This document shows, piece after piece, positions 1 through 10,972 of a stretch of 64,000 nt of DNA. Below the pieces are notes generated by a model. The model saw only the letters and a program-made list of their open reading frames with translations. It was not told the DNA's origin and did not search any database. The DNA comes from Kingdonia uniflora (lineage: Eukaryota; Streptophyta; Magnoliopsida; Ranunculales; Circaeasteraceae), in contig JACGCM010001659.1 in NCBI GenBank assembly GCA_014058105.1, positions 2,108,001-2,172,000 of the forward strand. The letters are read 5' to 3'. Numbering within the stretch: the stretch's first letter is position 1; each line of letters starts with the position of its first letter. Both the position numbers and the translations under genes were made by a program.

Positions 1-342
1 AATACATTTCCAAGAACAACTTCTAAGAAATAGTGCAAAGAAAGCATACAAAAGATAGTTCAAAACATAGTGATATATCAGCTTTATATTGTGATAGATG
101 TCATTAAACATGGGATACAGTACGACACAAGAATTATCCACTTCATTGATTTTGCAGATTATATCAAAACTTTTCACGTATCCTAATATACTACTGGAAA
201 GAAAAAGTGAATTAGAAAAGATAAAAATGTGTAGTTCTTCGGGCCAAGATATGTCATTTAAGGCACTATATATCGCAAGCGTAGTGACCCTTAAAGGTCT
301 GATAAAAGAAAAGGGGGAATTTATTCCTTTAGATGCACACAT
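1..342 (-). other. Open frame running off the left edge, unidentified
   Basis: On the - strand an ATG at 342-340 opens a frame that stays free of stops to base 1 (114 codons). The inferred protein is rich in Ile, Leu, Phe and Tyr with a hydrophobic last third. I recognise no family. The + strand has a competing 82-codon frame over the same bases, so this may be chance. It is noted because an exon-like segment follows upstream on the same strand at 811-949. Confidence 0.15.
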
Positions 343-810
343 CTAGGACTTATGATACATCAGAAGTAACCTGCCGATGATCAAAATATCTTACCTTACG
401 ATTAATTTATGCTAATATTCATATCTTTATTATCTGCTAAGTGCGGATATACTGGTGCCCTATGTAGACACATAGAAAAATTACAGAAGGGCAAAGCTCG
501 ACAATCGGATATTGAGGTAACAAGTTTGACCAGATTTCATAACATGAAAATGCAATCTATCAGCTACAACTCTAGTACTAACTCTACAAGTTAATAAAAA
601 TTAAATAACCATATATACATGATACATCATAATAGATCGCAATATCGACCAATACCCACCTACATATCGCGATATTTATGGATATTTTAATCCTTTGGTT
701 TTTTTTATATCAAAACTCGCCACATGCCGTTGGAGATATTGGGGATACAGAAGATTTCCTCTCCTACAACCATAGATAGGTATAATTAATAAAATAGCAG
801 TAGTTGTTAC

Positions 811-949
811 CTGAACCCCTAAAAGTTTCCCACTGGGGATGTCTTTGAGAGCTGTTCCTTTTTGCTCCATTGTCCCAATATTGTCTTTTGAACGACGAGG
901 GACCTTTACTTGAAGATGGGTCACTGCAATCATTATCATCCCTCCAGCT
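811..949 (-). CDS. Probable internal exon of an unidentified host gene
   Basis: Read on the - strand, a pyrimidine-rich acceptor ending in TTTCAG at 950 opens a 46-codon frame. It closes at a clean donor, TTCAG|GTAACA, after base 811. The peptide includes AGGMIMIAVTHLQVKVPRRS and ends in SGKLLGVQ. It has normal coding composition and no stops, and it does not resemble any retroelement domain in this window. I cannot name the family. Flanking exons are not evident: LINE debris lies just upstream at 1.6-4.4 kb. It could be an exon of the same - strand gene as the interrupted exon at 6182-10972, but nothing in the sequence proves that. Confidence 0.4.
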
Positions 950-1634
950 CTGAAATGTTGGGAAATAGATAATAGATTATAGTTAGAAATCTTCCCAATA
1001 TTACAGGCATGGTTGCAACTGTAACAACTGGAATAAGTGAAAATGAATGTGAAAATACGATAAGAATGAGAATGTCAGGTCGAAGTATGAGTGTCCACTT
1101 TCAAGCGGTAGTATTTGAAAGAAATGCACTTAAATGTTAACTAAATGGTGATGAACATTCATGGTATCAAAATTGTGAACCTATTAACTTTGATGCAAGT
1201 ACTGCTGAAAGAGTTCATCTTTAAGTAATCACTTCTGAGTACAGAGCTAAGAAAGTCATAAAGGACTTCTACTGGAAAGCAAGAACGAGGAACCGGTCAG
1301 GCTTTAACGCCCCGGAACTACATGAGGCTAATATTTGGGGAAATTAGTGCGACAAGGATGGCTCTAAGACATGAATAACGATAGAGAGAGGTGGGGAACA
1401 TGTTGCACAACGCCAAAATGGACAAAAATAGGTTCCAAAATGGAGGGTGGGAATCTAGGTCAAATTGTAGTAATGTTTAGAGATGGACACAAGGATAAGG
1501 AGGACTTTAGGTTGATATGAAAGTTCATTTTCATATACAGTTTTTCTTAGACCTAGCTCTTTCTTTCGCTTAGCTATTTCTAGGTTTCAAAGCAATTGGC
1601 AGGCTCAATAACAGCTGATAGGTTTATTCATGTT

Positions 1635-1925
1635 TTAGAATACCCAATGACCCGTCTCTTTTCCATACAAATTGTTCCCTAATTTAACAAGGTGGTGCTT
1701 CCTCATACCTTTGATGCCATCCCAAAGGAAGTCGCAAACAATATTTTCATCTCTGAATCCACGGAAGTCGACAAGTGGAATTAAGACAAATATCAAAGTG
1801 GTTAGCAGGAAATGATATTCTTGACAAGTCTGAGACAAGCCCCTTTTGGTGTATGTTTTACGAAATGTTAACTTTTTGTGAAATCTTTCAATAACCTGAC
1901 ATCTCAAAGAATCCCCGAAGGACAC
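1635..1925 (-). pseudogene. LINE reverse transcriptase C-terminal fragment
   Basis: The - strand frame contains a decayed copy of the plant L1 stretch after the RT palm. This is a YTKRG-like segment, a hydrophobic stretch, then VCDFLWDGIKGMRKHHLVKL, which matches the family pattern DFLW..G...K.HLV.W. It lies beyond the poly(A) of the neighbouring LINE (2092-2101), so it is probably a separate, older fragment. No intact ORF remains. Confidence 0.5.
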
Positions 1926-2091
1926 CCGAGTAGGTCATGGGTAATGTCCAAGTGCCACAACCAAGGACTCCTGCAACCATTTCAAAACCCCTCAGTTTAC
2001 CGAGCTCCCGTCAATTTGCTACCAAATTGGCCCATAAACTGAAAGCCAGCCGAAACCCACCAATATGAAACAGATTAGTATTACCAAAATG

Positions 2092-4351
2092 TTTTTTTTT
2101 TGAGAATGTAAGAATAATTTATCAAAGAACTCAACAAAACTTCCGAGGGGAAAGATCACAACCCGAAGGCAAAATAAAAAGAAAACAATACAAGTATAAT
2201 CTCAACCTACTACCATGCATAATCCACAATCTGATAGAAGAAAAGATAATAGACAGAAAACGAAGAGCACAATAAGAATCGAGGAAATCTTCCTCTAGGG
2301 CTTTATCTTTATTGCTCAAAATCGATTACAATATAGAGAGGCTTGATTGTCTCTTTCTGGGTTATAATACCCATTTATAGAGTGGAGTTAGGATAAAAAT
2401 TAGGTTTTTGGTTATGCAAAATACCTAAACTAGGCTTAGGCTAAATACATGGATCCATGCCCAATCTACGCCGAAATACGGAGTCAGAAAATAAAAAAGG
2501 GGGTATAGATCTGCCTAGATCAATGCAAACAAGATTAAAATATCATAAGCAGAGTGCAAATAGGAAATGAGTAATCACTTGCGCCTCATGACTCATATTA
2601 CACCCTTTGATAAAGTTGGTACCACACCTCAATTTACTCAAAGCTTCCCCGACTACGATAAAAAATAAAGTAAATGATCAACCTACCAAATCCCCTCTCA
2701 AACTAAGAAAGATGTCAGGCTGGAAAAAAGTTAACCAACATAGAGGGACACATTGTAGAAATGCTTTGAACAATCCAACTCCCACATTTCTTAGAAAACC
2801 ATCATTTGTTACAAGTAGAAAGTTGGAACTCAATTTTTCGTAAGCTGTTTCAAAATTAAGATTGTACAAGACTACTACTATCCGTAATCCCTGAAACATC
2901 GGACTTATGGTCACAAACACCCTTTGATATCTCAAAACCACATAACCCATCCCCGTCCTCAGACTTCTAGTAAGCTATATTGCTATGATTTTGTCAATAA
3001 CCTCAATGAATGGCGGGGCCAAAGTTTCCCCACCGGACATTTATAGACTAGATCTCCCGAAGAAAATTGTAGGGGTATTTAGTTGTATTTATGCATTATT
3101 TATTCGGCTTTACCTTGACTATATATTGCGCAACCTTTAATAGTGTACACCATTAAATATGTTCTAAAGTCAAGTCTGAGGAAGTGGCCTCCAAAACACC
3201 TTTAAGGAGTGTATGCAAAATAACTCAATTTACAAACATAAATCATAGTTAGAATCAATTACAAACTTTATAATTCAACACATAAAATGAAATATCTCAA
3301 ATCAAACTCAAATTTTCTTCCTTAATTTGTCTTCGGTGTACGCTACCACATACGATACAAGTACAATAATAACAAAAGGTGTATATTCTATAGAGAAAGA
3401 AGGGTTGAAGATCGAATAAGAATCAATGGATTGTAATGAAAAAATCATAGTCTAACTTCTCACTGGGGAACTCTAACAACTTCTGATTAGGTTAAAGTAA
3501 AACATGATGCATCTTAAACTATGTGCAAAAAGTATACTAATTAAGTAACCCTTGATAAAAAAAATTGAAAACAAGAGAGGTAAACTCTTAAGACTCGAGA
3601 ATTTCCTTTACCTCAAAATCCATTTCCAACCATTGCTCTTTCCAAGTCAAAAGTTTCAAAGTTGTAGGTCATCAAGCCTCGACCTAATTAAGTAACCCTT
3701 GATAAAAAAAATTGAAAACAAGAGAGGTAAACTCTTAAGACTCGAGAATTTCCTTTACCTCGAAATCCATTTCCAACCATTGCTCTTTCCAAGTCAAAAG
3801 TTTCAAAGTTGTAGGTCATCAAGCCTCGACCTCCAATGGTGTGTGGCTGTATACAAATGTTCACGGGAACCCTGATCCTATCACAATCGTAAACCATCTT
3901 AATTTTGATCTTTAACTTACAAAAGTTATTGATATGTCTACTAATGTTCGCATTAGCATGAACTCCGCTCTTAAGGTATTGCACGTTTGCACCCGATTTT
4001 ATTATTTATTTAATTCTTCTTCGTTTACGAGCTTCTGAACCTTAACCTTCTTGTACCATTTATCTTTCAATTCATCTTGCCTAAAGTTCATGTTTCCTCC
4101 AAAGCCTCAAAACACTTTACATAATCAAATATGAGTATTTTAAAATCAATCTTCCCAAAATGTTCCTCGTTTTCCTTCAGTTTAACCTTCATGGCTATAA
4201 GGTTACTCCACAAGACGAAGCTCGGTGAGCCATTGAAAGAAGACGAGTTCCATCGCTTCTCTATAAAAGTCATTAGTACCTGATAATGGAACCAAATGAG
4301 CTCAAGATGAAATGGGGAAGATTTAAAACACCCAGACCGACTATCATGCAA
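2092..4351 (-). mobile_element. Degenerate LINE (L1-type), minus strand, with poly(A) tail
   Basis: On the - strand, 4351-4088 reads as the linker between endonuclease and RT. It has PSFVLWSNLIAMKVKLKE followed by EEHFGK, resembling the plant L1 pattern of a K.K.LK.W....FG helix. At 3985-3850 a decayed 'ANANxxxN.I.KLKI...VYD' segment follows, as expected downstream of it. The 3' end is marked by a T run at 2092-2101 (a poly(A) on the - strand), preceded by an L1-like 3' tail at about 2102-2230. The RT palm is missing or unrecognisable. The stretch 2320-2650 looks LTR-like on the - strand (TATAAATGGG and a following leader), so another insertion is likely nested here. That part is uncertain. 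Confidence 0.5.
3537..3832. repeat. Tandem duplication, 147-bp unit, two copies
   Basis: Copies 3537-3683 and 3684-3830 (similarity extends to 3832) are nearly identical. I see one difference: CTCAAAATCC in the first copy, CTCGAAATCC in the second. The unit contains LINE-derived sequence on the - strand. The near identity means the duplication is recent compared with the decay of the surrounding LINE, or has been homogenised. Confidence 0.95.
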
Positions 4352-4653
4352 GTTTCAACATGGATCAGAGCATAAATGTTATGCTTCTTCTTAAAGGCAC
4401 CTTTTATTCTATCACGCTTTTGCCAGCAGCGACATTGGGCAATCACTTTCCGTCAGTGCTTTTATATTTTTTAGATCTAACTTTTTTCAGATATAGTAGT
4501 TCATGTCTTCTTGATCGAGTACTTTTTATCTTTCTTTCTACCATTTTTTTTTTTTTGCTCTTATGTCCTTTCCATTTGTTTAAAAGCAGCCATTATCATC
4601 GCTCAATCCGAAATTGTAGCTTCGAATGAGATCGTCTGTAGATTCACGACCAC

Positions 4654-5107
4654 TAGGGGTGAGCATGGGCCGGTTTCGTTCGGTGTTAGATCGAAACCGA
4701 AAGCTTCGGTTTATAGAATCTGAAACCGACAAACGTAAATAATAAAAGAAACTGAAACTAAACTAAACTGAAAAATAGGTTCAATTTCTCGGTTTTCATC
4801 CTATCATAACTAGTAAAATTGTTATTTAATTTAAACATTTACTTTACGATTACTTATATATTTAATCTTTTCATACACATTTTTACAAATAATATATAAA
4901 GAATCAATAAAATGATCAAGGATTGAGATACATTTAGAGCTTTGTTTAATAATAATGTACTTATTGGTTCGGTTCAGTTTCGAAATCGAAACCAATCTTT
5001 TGGTTCCTCCTTTTAAACCGAAACCGGAACCTGAAAAAACCGAACCATTTTAATCAATATGGTTTCATTTGGTTTGGTTCGGTTTCTCAGTTTTTTGCAC
5101 ACCTCTA
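4654..5107. mobile_element. hAT-type MITE
   Basis: The element begins TAGGGGTGAGCA and ends TGCACACCTCTA, which are imperfect terminal inverted repeats of the hAT superfamily type. The flanking octamers are ACGACCAC (4646-4653) and ACATCCAC (5108-5115), 6 of 8 identical, as expected for a decayed 8-bp target duplication. The interior is built of repeated GGTTCGGTTT and AAACCGAAAC motifs in opposite orientations, a composition common in plant non-autonomous hAT repeats. There is no coding capacity. Confidence 0.65.
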
Positions 5108-5115
5108 ACATCCAC

Positions 5116-6141
5116 TTCGTATATCTTTTCTTGAATAGTTCAGAACAGGGAAAGGGAGGTCCTTTAAGTTGGATATAGACAGATAGCGTACAGTGTCCAA
5201 TGTCCGTCTTTCCTCAGCCTTTTTCAAATATATAACTGACAACATATCTTGAGTGAACTACACGTTTGAGAAAAGTATGCATATAAAGTTATAACCTTGT
5301 ACCCATGGAGGTGCTTTCTTCCTTGTAAGCATATACCTTTATCAGTTGCAATTCAAATATGCTTCATATCTCATCAAACATCTCTCTATAAAATGCATAT
5401 GGCTATGATGGTATGCTTACATGCTCAAACGTCCAATATGCTTCATAATCTTCTCAATGCACAACTTCATTCCTCTCCAAATGGCTTGCATCTTATGGTC
5501 CACAACAGTCAAGTGCAGTTCTACCAGCATACCCCATCACAGATCTGCCATCACCATCTCTAAACACCCCACCATCTCCTCCCTGATGGGTCTCAAGGGA
5601 ACCATCAGTACTAAGAAGCAGGATTATTTCAACAAGATCACTATTTTATAATGTGTTTTGATCCATTACCTAAAAGGGTAGTTGTCAAACAGATTACATC
5701 TTAAGCCAAAACCAAGTAGTTGACAAGGTCAGACCAGATCATACTGTAGAGAAGGCCATATTTAAAGAGCAAACCTATGTCCAGAAAAGACAGAACAGTG
5801 AAGTCACGTCCATATCCAAATTCAAATCTAGGTCTCAAACCTTGTTCTGAACCGGCTAGCATGGTTAAGATTCAGATTCAAACCCAATTTGTTAGCTGCG
5901 TCACCTGTTTAGATCGTCATCCCACTTGAATTATTACTGAGTCAACCCCTCGAGTAACTTAATCAATTTGTTGAGCAACTCAACACAGAAAATTTTGAAG
6001 TCTCCGTCATTGTTTTTCTTTCCACATAAGCCCTAGTTTATTTGTTCTTTTATCTCTAAGTTTAAACTATGTAAACTAGAGTGACTTTATTAAACTGAAT
6101 GTATCAAACTAGTCAAGAATTAGACCGAACGGCTGCAAAGG
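5116..6141. other. Intergenic or repeat-derived; possible RNase H-like remnant
   Basis: Between about 5645 and 5380 the - strand carries broken frames with GGVFRDGDGRSVMGYAG and, in another frame, MQAIWRGMKLCIEK. Together these resemble the RNase H-like domain at the end of plant L1 ORF2, broken by stops and shifts. The rest shows no convincing exon, RNA gene or repeat. Confidence 0.3.
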
Positions 6142-6340
6142 TCATATGGATCTATAGTCGATGTTCAAGGAAAGCGCATACCTTCCAGTGATAACTTGAA
6201 TATACAGGCCATAGCGATCTAGTTCCAAAGGATCTGGAACGAAATCAGCTCCAAAGAGTAAAGCCTTGAAAAAATCATGTTGCAAACGAATACTTTCCCA
6301 AAGATCATAGTCATTTGAGGGAGAGTGTTGGGACATCATT

Positions 6341-6588
6341 TAACGTAAACGAATAAAAGGGAGAGAATCAAAGTGGTTTAGAACACTCAATTAATCAAAC
6401 AAAATTAGGGTTCTTTATTGAATCAAAATAGGGTTTCTTCCCAATAACCAAAATAACTCTAAATAACCAATACTCTTCCCAACAACAACGTTGGTACTTA
6501 TTATCCTACAACTAAAGGGTAAATAAGTAAAACATAAATAACGCCCTGACGTGCGTGTGTTGAAGACCACCCACGCCTAGTCACATCA
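6341..6588 (-). repeat. 3' LTR of the gypsy element
   Basis: Direct repeat of 10640-10887, 248 bp, bounded on the left by the TSD TCATT. The internal boundary is next to the purine-rich CGAGGAGAG (- strand) of the polypurine tract. Confidence 0.93.
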
Positions 6589-6726
6589 ACTCTCCTCGTC
6601 TATGAAAGAATTCGACCACGAATTCTCAGAAGCTATATACTCTGAATCCAACTACTGCAAATAAGCCTCGTGGACCCACATATCCTCCTCCTCTGTCTTC
6701 CCTCTCCATCAAATTTTCAAAAATCT

Positions 6727-7302
6727 CTATGTGCCACCCTTGGTGAAAATACGAGTATCCATATCCACAATAGTGTCAACAACATCTCCCGGTTTGACAG
6801 CAGCAACCGGTGGTAAGGAAATAGGTGGAATATGGTCACCGTGAAAAACAGCAAGTATATTGACGTTGACCACTCTAGATCGACGTACCTCAGGTGGAAG
6901 GTCCAATTCATATGCATTCTCACCAATACGACGAATAACATAAAACAGTCCTGCTCGACGAAGCGACAACTTAAAACCCACTCCTGAATGCCTCTGCTTT
7001 TCAATATATAGTAAAACAAGATCCATAGGCTGAAACACAACTTGTCATCGCCTCTTGTCAGCCTTATGTTTGTATAGCGCATAAGTTGTCTCTAGTCGTT
7101 CCCGTACCACCTCATGTATTGCCCTGACAGAAGCTACAAACTCCTCAGTTGACGCAGAAACTGGAACTGTTGCTAGTATAGGTGCAAGATCAAGCACGGT
7201 ACCTGTCGACTGTCCATTTGCGATCTGAAATGGAGACATCCCAGTAGACCTGTTAACCGAATTGTTAAACGCAAACTCTGCTTGTGTCAGTTCAAATCCC
7301 AA
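6727..7302 (-). pseudogene. Gypsy integrase C-terminal region
   Basis: The - strand frame from 7302 has FAFNNSVNRSTGMSPFQI, matching the gypsy integrase stretch 'FA.N.S.H.STG.SPF.'. A second frame (7038-6727) continues with KLSLRRAGLFYVIRRIGENAYELDLP, the chromovirus-like 'KL..R..GPF.V...I..NAY.L.LP' segment. The two are offset by a frameshift near 7040. The integrase catalytic core upstream (about 7300-8100) is only in scraps. Confidence 0.85.
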
Positions 7303-8717
7303 GATTTAGGACGATCCCCTAAAATGTAACGCAATAAGTCACCCAAACTACGGTTAACGACCTCAGTCTGCCCATCAGTCTGTGGATGTCGCCGAGAACT
7401 GAAGCTTACACCGTAAGAGTTTCCATAATGTCCTCCAAAATTACCCGTAAATCGAACATCCCTGTCTCAATTGATACTCTTTGGAACACCATGAAGACGA
7501 ACAACCTCCCTGAAGAAAACACATGCCATATGAGAAGCATCCTCAATTTTCTTACATGGAATATAGTGGGTCATTTTCGAAAACCTGTCGACGACAAGGA
7601 AAACCGCATCAAGACCCTGATTAGTCTATGATAACCATGTCACGGAATTCATAGAAATGTCTCTCCACGGTGTCTCTGGTATAGGGAGAGGTGTATACAA
7701 TCCGGTATTTTTTCGAGCTCTATTCGTCGTCTGGCACACGTGACACCGCTTTATAAAATCATTGATGTCATGGGCATAGTGGGCCAATAATAACGTTCCC
7801 TCATTGTCGTATGTGCTTTGGTAATACCAAAATGTCTACCCAAACCCCTGCATGAATCTCATTGATTAACTGTACCCTCAAAGAAGACTCTGGAATACAT
7901 AAAACCTCTCCCTGAAACAGAAACTTGTCCTATGTTGCAGACAGTAGTCGGCATAGTCCCCTTGGCGTCGTCCCTGACCCTCAATGCAATCAGCGTAGAT
8001 ATCACGAAACGCTGCGTCTAATGCATACAATCCTCTGATCTCATCAAAACCAAAATTGTCGTCCTCAGCATAACTAAAATGTGTATCATACGACTCAAAG
8101 CATCAACAACCTATTCTCCTTCCCCTTAACATGCTGAACTATAAAGTGATACTGTTGTAGGAACCTGAACCACTTCGCCTGCTTATCAAAGGTAACCCGA
8201 TTTTAACTATGCATATGTCGTAAAGAATTATGGTCAGAATGGATGATGAAATCGGCATGATTGCGCTCTGAATAACTTCCTGCTAAAGAAGGCGTCTAGG
8301 TGACCCCCCTGTGACAAGATCGCACCAATACTTGTCTTGCAGGCTTCAGTAGTAACCTCAAATGGCTTCGTAAAATTTGGGAGAGCAAGAACCGGTGTTG
8401 TAGTCATCCGGATCTTGATCTCCTCAAAAGCCTTTGCTGCATCTTATGTCCACTCAAATGGCTCAGTACTCTCGCCCATTAAATCCGTAATAGGGTACTG
8501 AATCCCTGAATGAAACGTTTGTAAAATGTCACCAACCCATGGATACTCCTCGCCTGCTTCCTATCTGTCAGTGAAGGTCAACCCCGAATTGCTGCAACCT
8601 TCTCTTCATCTACCCGAATACCCTGTGCAACACGACAAACCCCAGAAACTGTACTGCGTCAACCATAGACAAACATTTTTTCAATTAAAGGAAAAGCTTG
8701 TGCTCCCTGAGAACCTG

Positions 8718-8921
8718 TTAAACCCTCTGAACATGTTGGATATGCTCCTCTTTGGAGCGACTGTAGATCAAAATATCGCCAAAGTAAACTACCACAAACC
8801 TCTCGCGAATACAACCTCGGAGAACATTTGTCATCAATCGCATAAATGTCGATGGAGCGTTAAAAAGCCCAAAAGGCATAACCATCCACTCAAACGGGCC
8901 ATCCTTGGTTTTATACGCCAT
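8718..8921 (-). pseudogene. Gypsy reverse transcriptase palm fragment
   Basis: The frame shows [20 protein letters not shown] and then [12 protein letters not shown]. In active gypsy RTs the catalytic box is YxDD, so the first aspartate is here a glycine, a predicted loss of polymerase activity. The RT N-terminal part is in the preceding frame at 9014-9643. Confidence 0.9.
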
Positions 8922-9013
8922 TTTTTACTCATCCCCAATTCGCATGCGCATTTGATGGTACCTTGCGCGCAAATCCAACTTGGAGAAAACTTGTGCCCCG
9001 TACAGGTCGTTGA

Positions 9014-10232
9014 TTATATCCTCCAAACGTGGAAGTGGAAACCGACACTTAACTGTGATCCTATTAATGGCATGACTGTCCATGCACATGCGTCAACTCC
9101 CATCTTTTTTTGGGGTGAGGAAAGTAGGCACTGCACATGGGTCATGCTCTCTCTAACCAAGCCCTTGTCACAAAGCTCACTGACTTGTCTTTGTAGCTCT
9201 ATGTGTTCCGTAAGTGTCATCCTGTAATGTGGTATGTAATGTGGTAGATTGGGGAGTGGAGCCCCAGCGACCAAGTCTATAGCGTGTTGAATATCCCTCA
9301 GCGGTGGTAAACCCGTTTCCTTGGGTATCTCATAAACATCACTATAATCACAAATAATGGAGTGTAAACAGTCAGGGACGAATGTCAGAGGTGCGAAAAG
9401 CATATCTACTAAACAATAGGCAGTACCGTGTCGCCTAGCATCCGCCAAAAAGCTGGATGGTGGAGATTTTGTAAGAACATCAGTTGATGTCACTGGGTTG
9501 AGTGTGATCTCCTTACCCTTCCAAATAATAGTAAAAGTGTTGAATTCTCCATCATGTTTACCCTTACAATCAAACTGCCAAAGCTGGCCCAAAAGTAAGT
9601 GACAGACATCTGTAGGAACCACTGCACATGTTACCGTATCCAAATAAACTCCATCAATCTAAAAAAAGTGCATACTCTTGCGTGGCCCTCTTCTTGCCCC
9701 CTTTACTCAACCAATGAATCTCAAATGGAATGGGATGGAGTGTCAGTTTCAGACCTAACTTTTCAACGATGCGGGACGAAATCAAGTTTTCAGATGATCC
9801 CCCATCAATAATAACATTTAAAAGGAACCCGTTTGCAATACACCGAGTCCTGAAAATCTCTTTCCGCAACCACGGTTCGAGGTTACCTTTATCGTCCGTG
9901 CTTACGCAATTAACTGAAGCGCAAATAGGAAAAAATTGGGACCGAAAAACTGCATTTTTGGACCATTCAAAGCGTATCGTAGACTTCTCCGCTGGCTGCC
10001 CCGTACACATTACCGTTAGAGGTTGAGTTTCCCTCCCCGCGACCGCTACTATGGTCAGTGGTTTGCTTTGCAAGCCCTCCGTTTCGGTCACTGGAACTAT
10101 TGCTCTTGGCGAAGACGACTTGCTTTGTATTGCTACTGGTCGAGAAGATTTGTTTTGGAAGAAGCTGTTTGTTTGGGAAGCAAGTTGGGGTGACATGTTG
10201 ACGTCAGCCATGTGCACCTCACTTGTATTCAC
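9014..10232 (-). pseudogene. Gypsy protease and RT N-terminal region, with gag tail
   Basis: There are two frames. The upstream one (10232-9654) carries a low-complexity gag tail and then the aspartic protease core NVIIDGGSSENLISSRIVEK, where DSGS is expected (Ser to Gly). The downstream one (9643-9014) has the strand LLLGQLWQFD typical of the protease end, and then the RT entry region with PLRDIQHAIDLV and HIELQRQVSELCDKGLVRES. The gag matrix/capsid domain expected upstream of 10232 is absent. Confidence 0.85.
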
Positions 10233-10639
10233 AACCCGAGTACAATCGTCCTTCTTTGGTCCTTGCTATATGGTAACCCCACCCATACTTTCTCCTCATT
10301 CCCCTCCCGAGCCGTGTAACTTCTTGCTAGCCCCTCTCTCTTCACCGGTTATAGTGGTGACATCAGCGGTCACCGTATCGGTATCTTCGGGTCTTCCTCG
10401 CATGACCTTTTCCACCGTAAACCTAAGATGTGGCCGCCCATCTCCGTCGAATTCGATGGGGGTGTCGTTGAGATGTCACTCCTTCCATCTTATTTTGGGG
10501 TACTTCATCGCTAATTCCCAATTGACGAATAACGATTCAAAAAAATTATGTTGCATGCAAGCCAATTTGAGCATTATCTCTCCTCTCGTCATTGTCGTGG
10601 ATCAAATTTCGGTTAGGGACTCGCTCTGATACCAAAATT

Positions 10640-10887
10640 TAACGTAAACGAATAAAAGGTAGAGAATCAAAGTGGTTTAGAACACTCAATCAATTAAACA
10701 AAATTAGGGTTCTTTATTGAATCAAAATAGGGTTTCTTTCCAATAACCAAAGTACCTCTAAATAACCAATACTCTTCCCAACAACAAGGTTGGTACTTAT
10801 TCTCCTACAACTAAAGGGTAAATAAGTAAAACATAAATAAGGCCCTAACGTGGGTGTGTTGACGACCACCCACGCCTAGTCACATCA
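10640..10887 (-). repeat. 5' LTR of the gypsy element
   Basis: Direct repeat of 6341-6588. Its inner edge lies 6 bases from the tRNA-Met primer binding site at 10617-10633. The outer edge is followed by TCATT (10888-10892). Confidence 0.93.
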
Positions 10888-10972
10888 TCATTAGAAAGGG
10901 AGATTTGTTTTCATCAGTGACACGGAGAATTTTTTCTGGTCCAAGCTGGACGTACAAAGAGGTGTATCTCGG

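Larger units (their letters stand above)
6341..10887 (-). mobile_element. Complete, inactivated Ty3/gypsy LTR retrotransposon
   Basis: The two LTRs are each 248 bp (6341-6588 and 10640-10887), with about 12 differences by eye. The - strand LTR begins TGATGTGACTAGG. The host 5-mer TCATT is duplicated at 6336-6340 and 10888-10892. Inside the right LTR is a primer binding site read on the - strand as TGGTATCAGAGCGAGTC (10617-10633), complementary to initiator tRNA-Met. A purine-rich tract adjoins the 3' LTR (- strand reading of 6589-6600). The order on the - strand is short gag remnant, protease, RT, RNase H/integrase, then an integrase C-terminal module, which is gypsy order. All frames carry stops or shifts. 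At 4.5 kb it is small for the family, and most of gag is missing. Confidence 0.93.
6182..10972 (-). pseudogene. Host-like coding exon split by a gypsy retrotransposon
   Basis: Immediately on both sides of the gypsy element the - strand is open in frames that join directly across the single TCATT target site. The right side (about 10972-10888) reads on through VTDENKSPFLM. The left side (6340-6182) continues with SPSNDYDLWESIRLQHDFF and ends at a good donor (GGAAG|GTATGC). Further 5', the frame seems to shift: an alternative frame reads EDTIDIVYRDTPL just before YVQLGPEKIL. The segment would then contain a 1-nt indel, or start at an acceptor-like TATAG near 10973. The peptide is unlike any transposon protein here and I do not recognise its family. 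The insertion would destroy the exon, so this copy is probably a pseudogene. Confidence 0.42.

Noticed and set aside
98..346. Plus-strand open frame of 82 codons
   Set aside because: No family resemblance and an overlapping minus-strand frame is longer. Composition is AT-rich and unconvincing.
8526..9227. Long plus-strand open frame of 233 codons
   Set aside because: It lies antisense to the gypsy protease/RT on the minus strand, where the RT and integrase motifs are clear. Its translation has no family resemblance.
10051..10629. Plus-strand open frame of 192 codons
   Set aside because: It is the complement of the gag remnant and primer-site region of the gypsy element and spans the primer site. 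No known domain.
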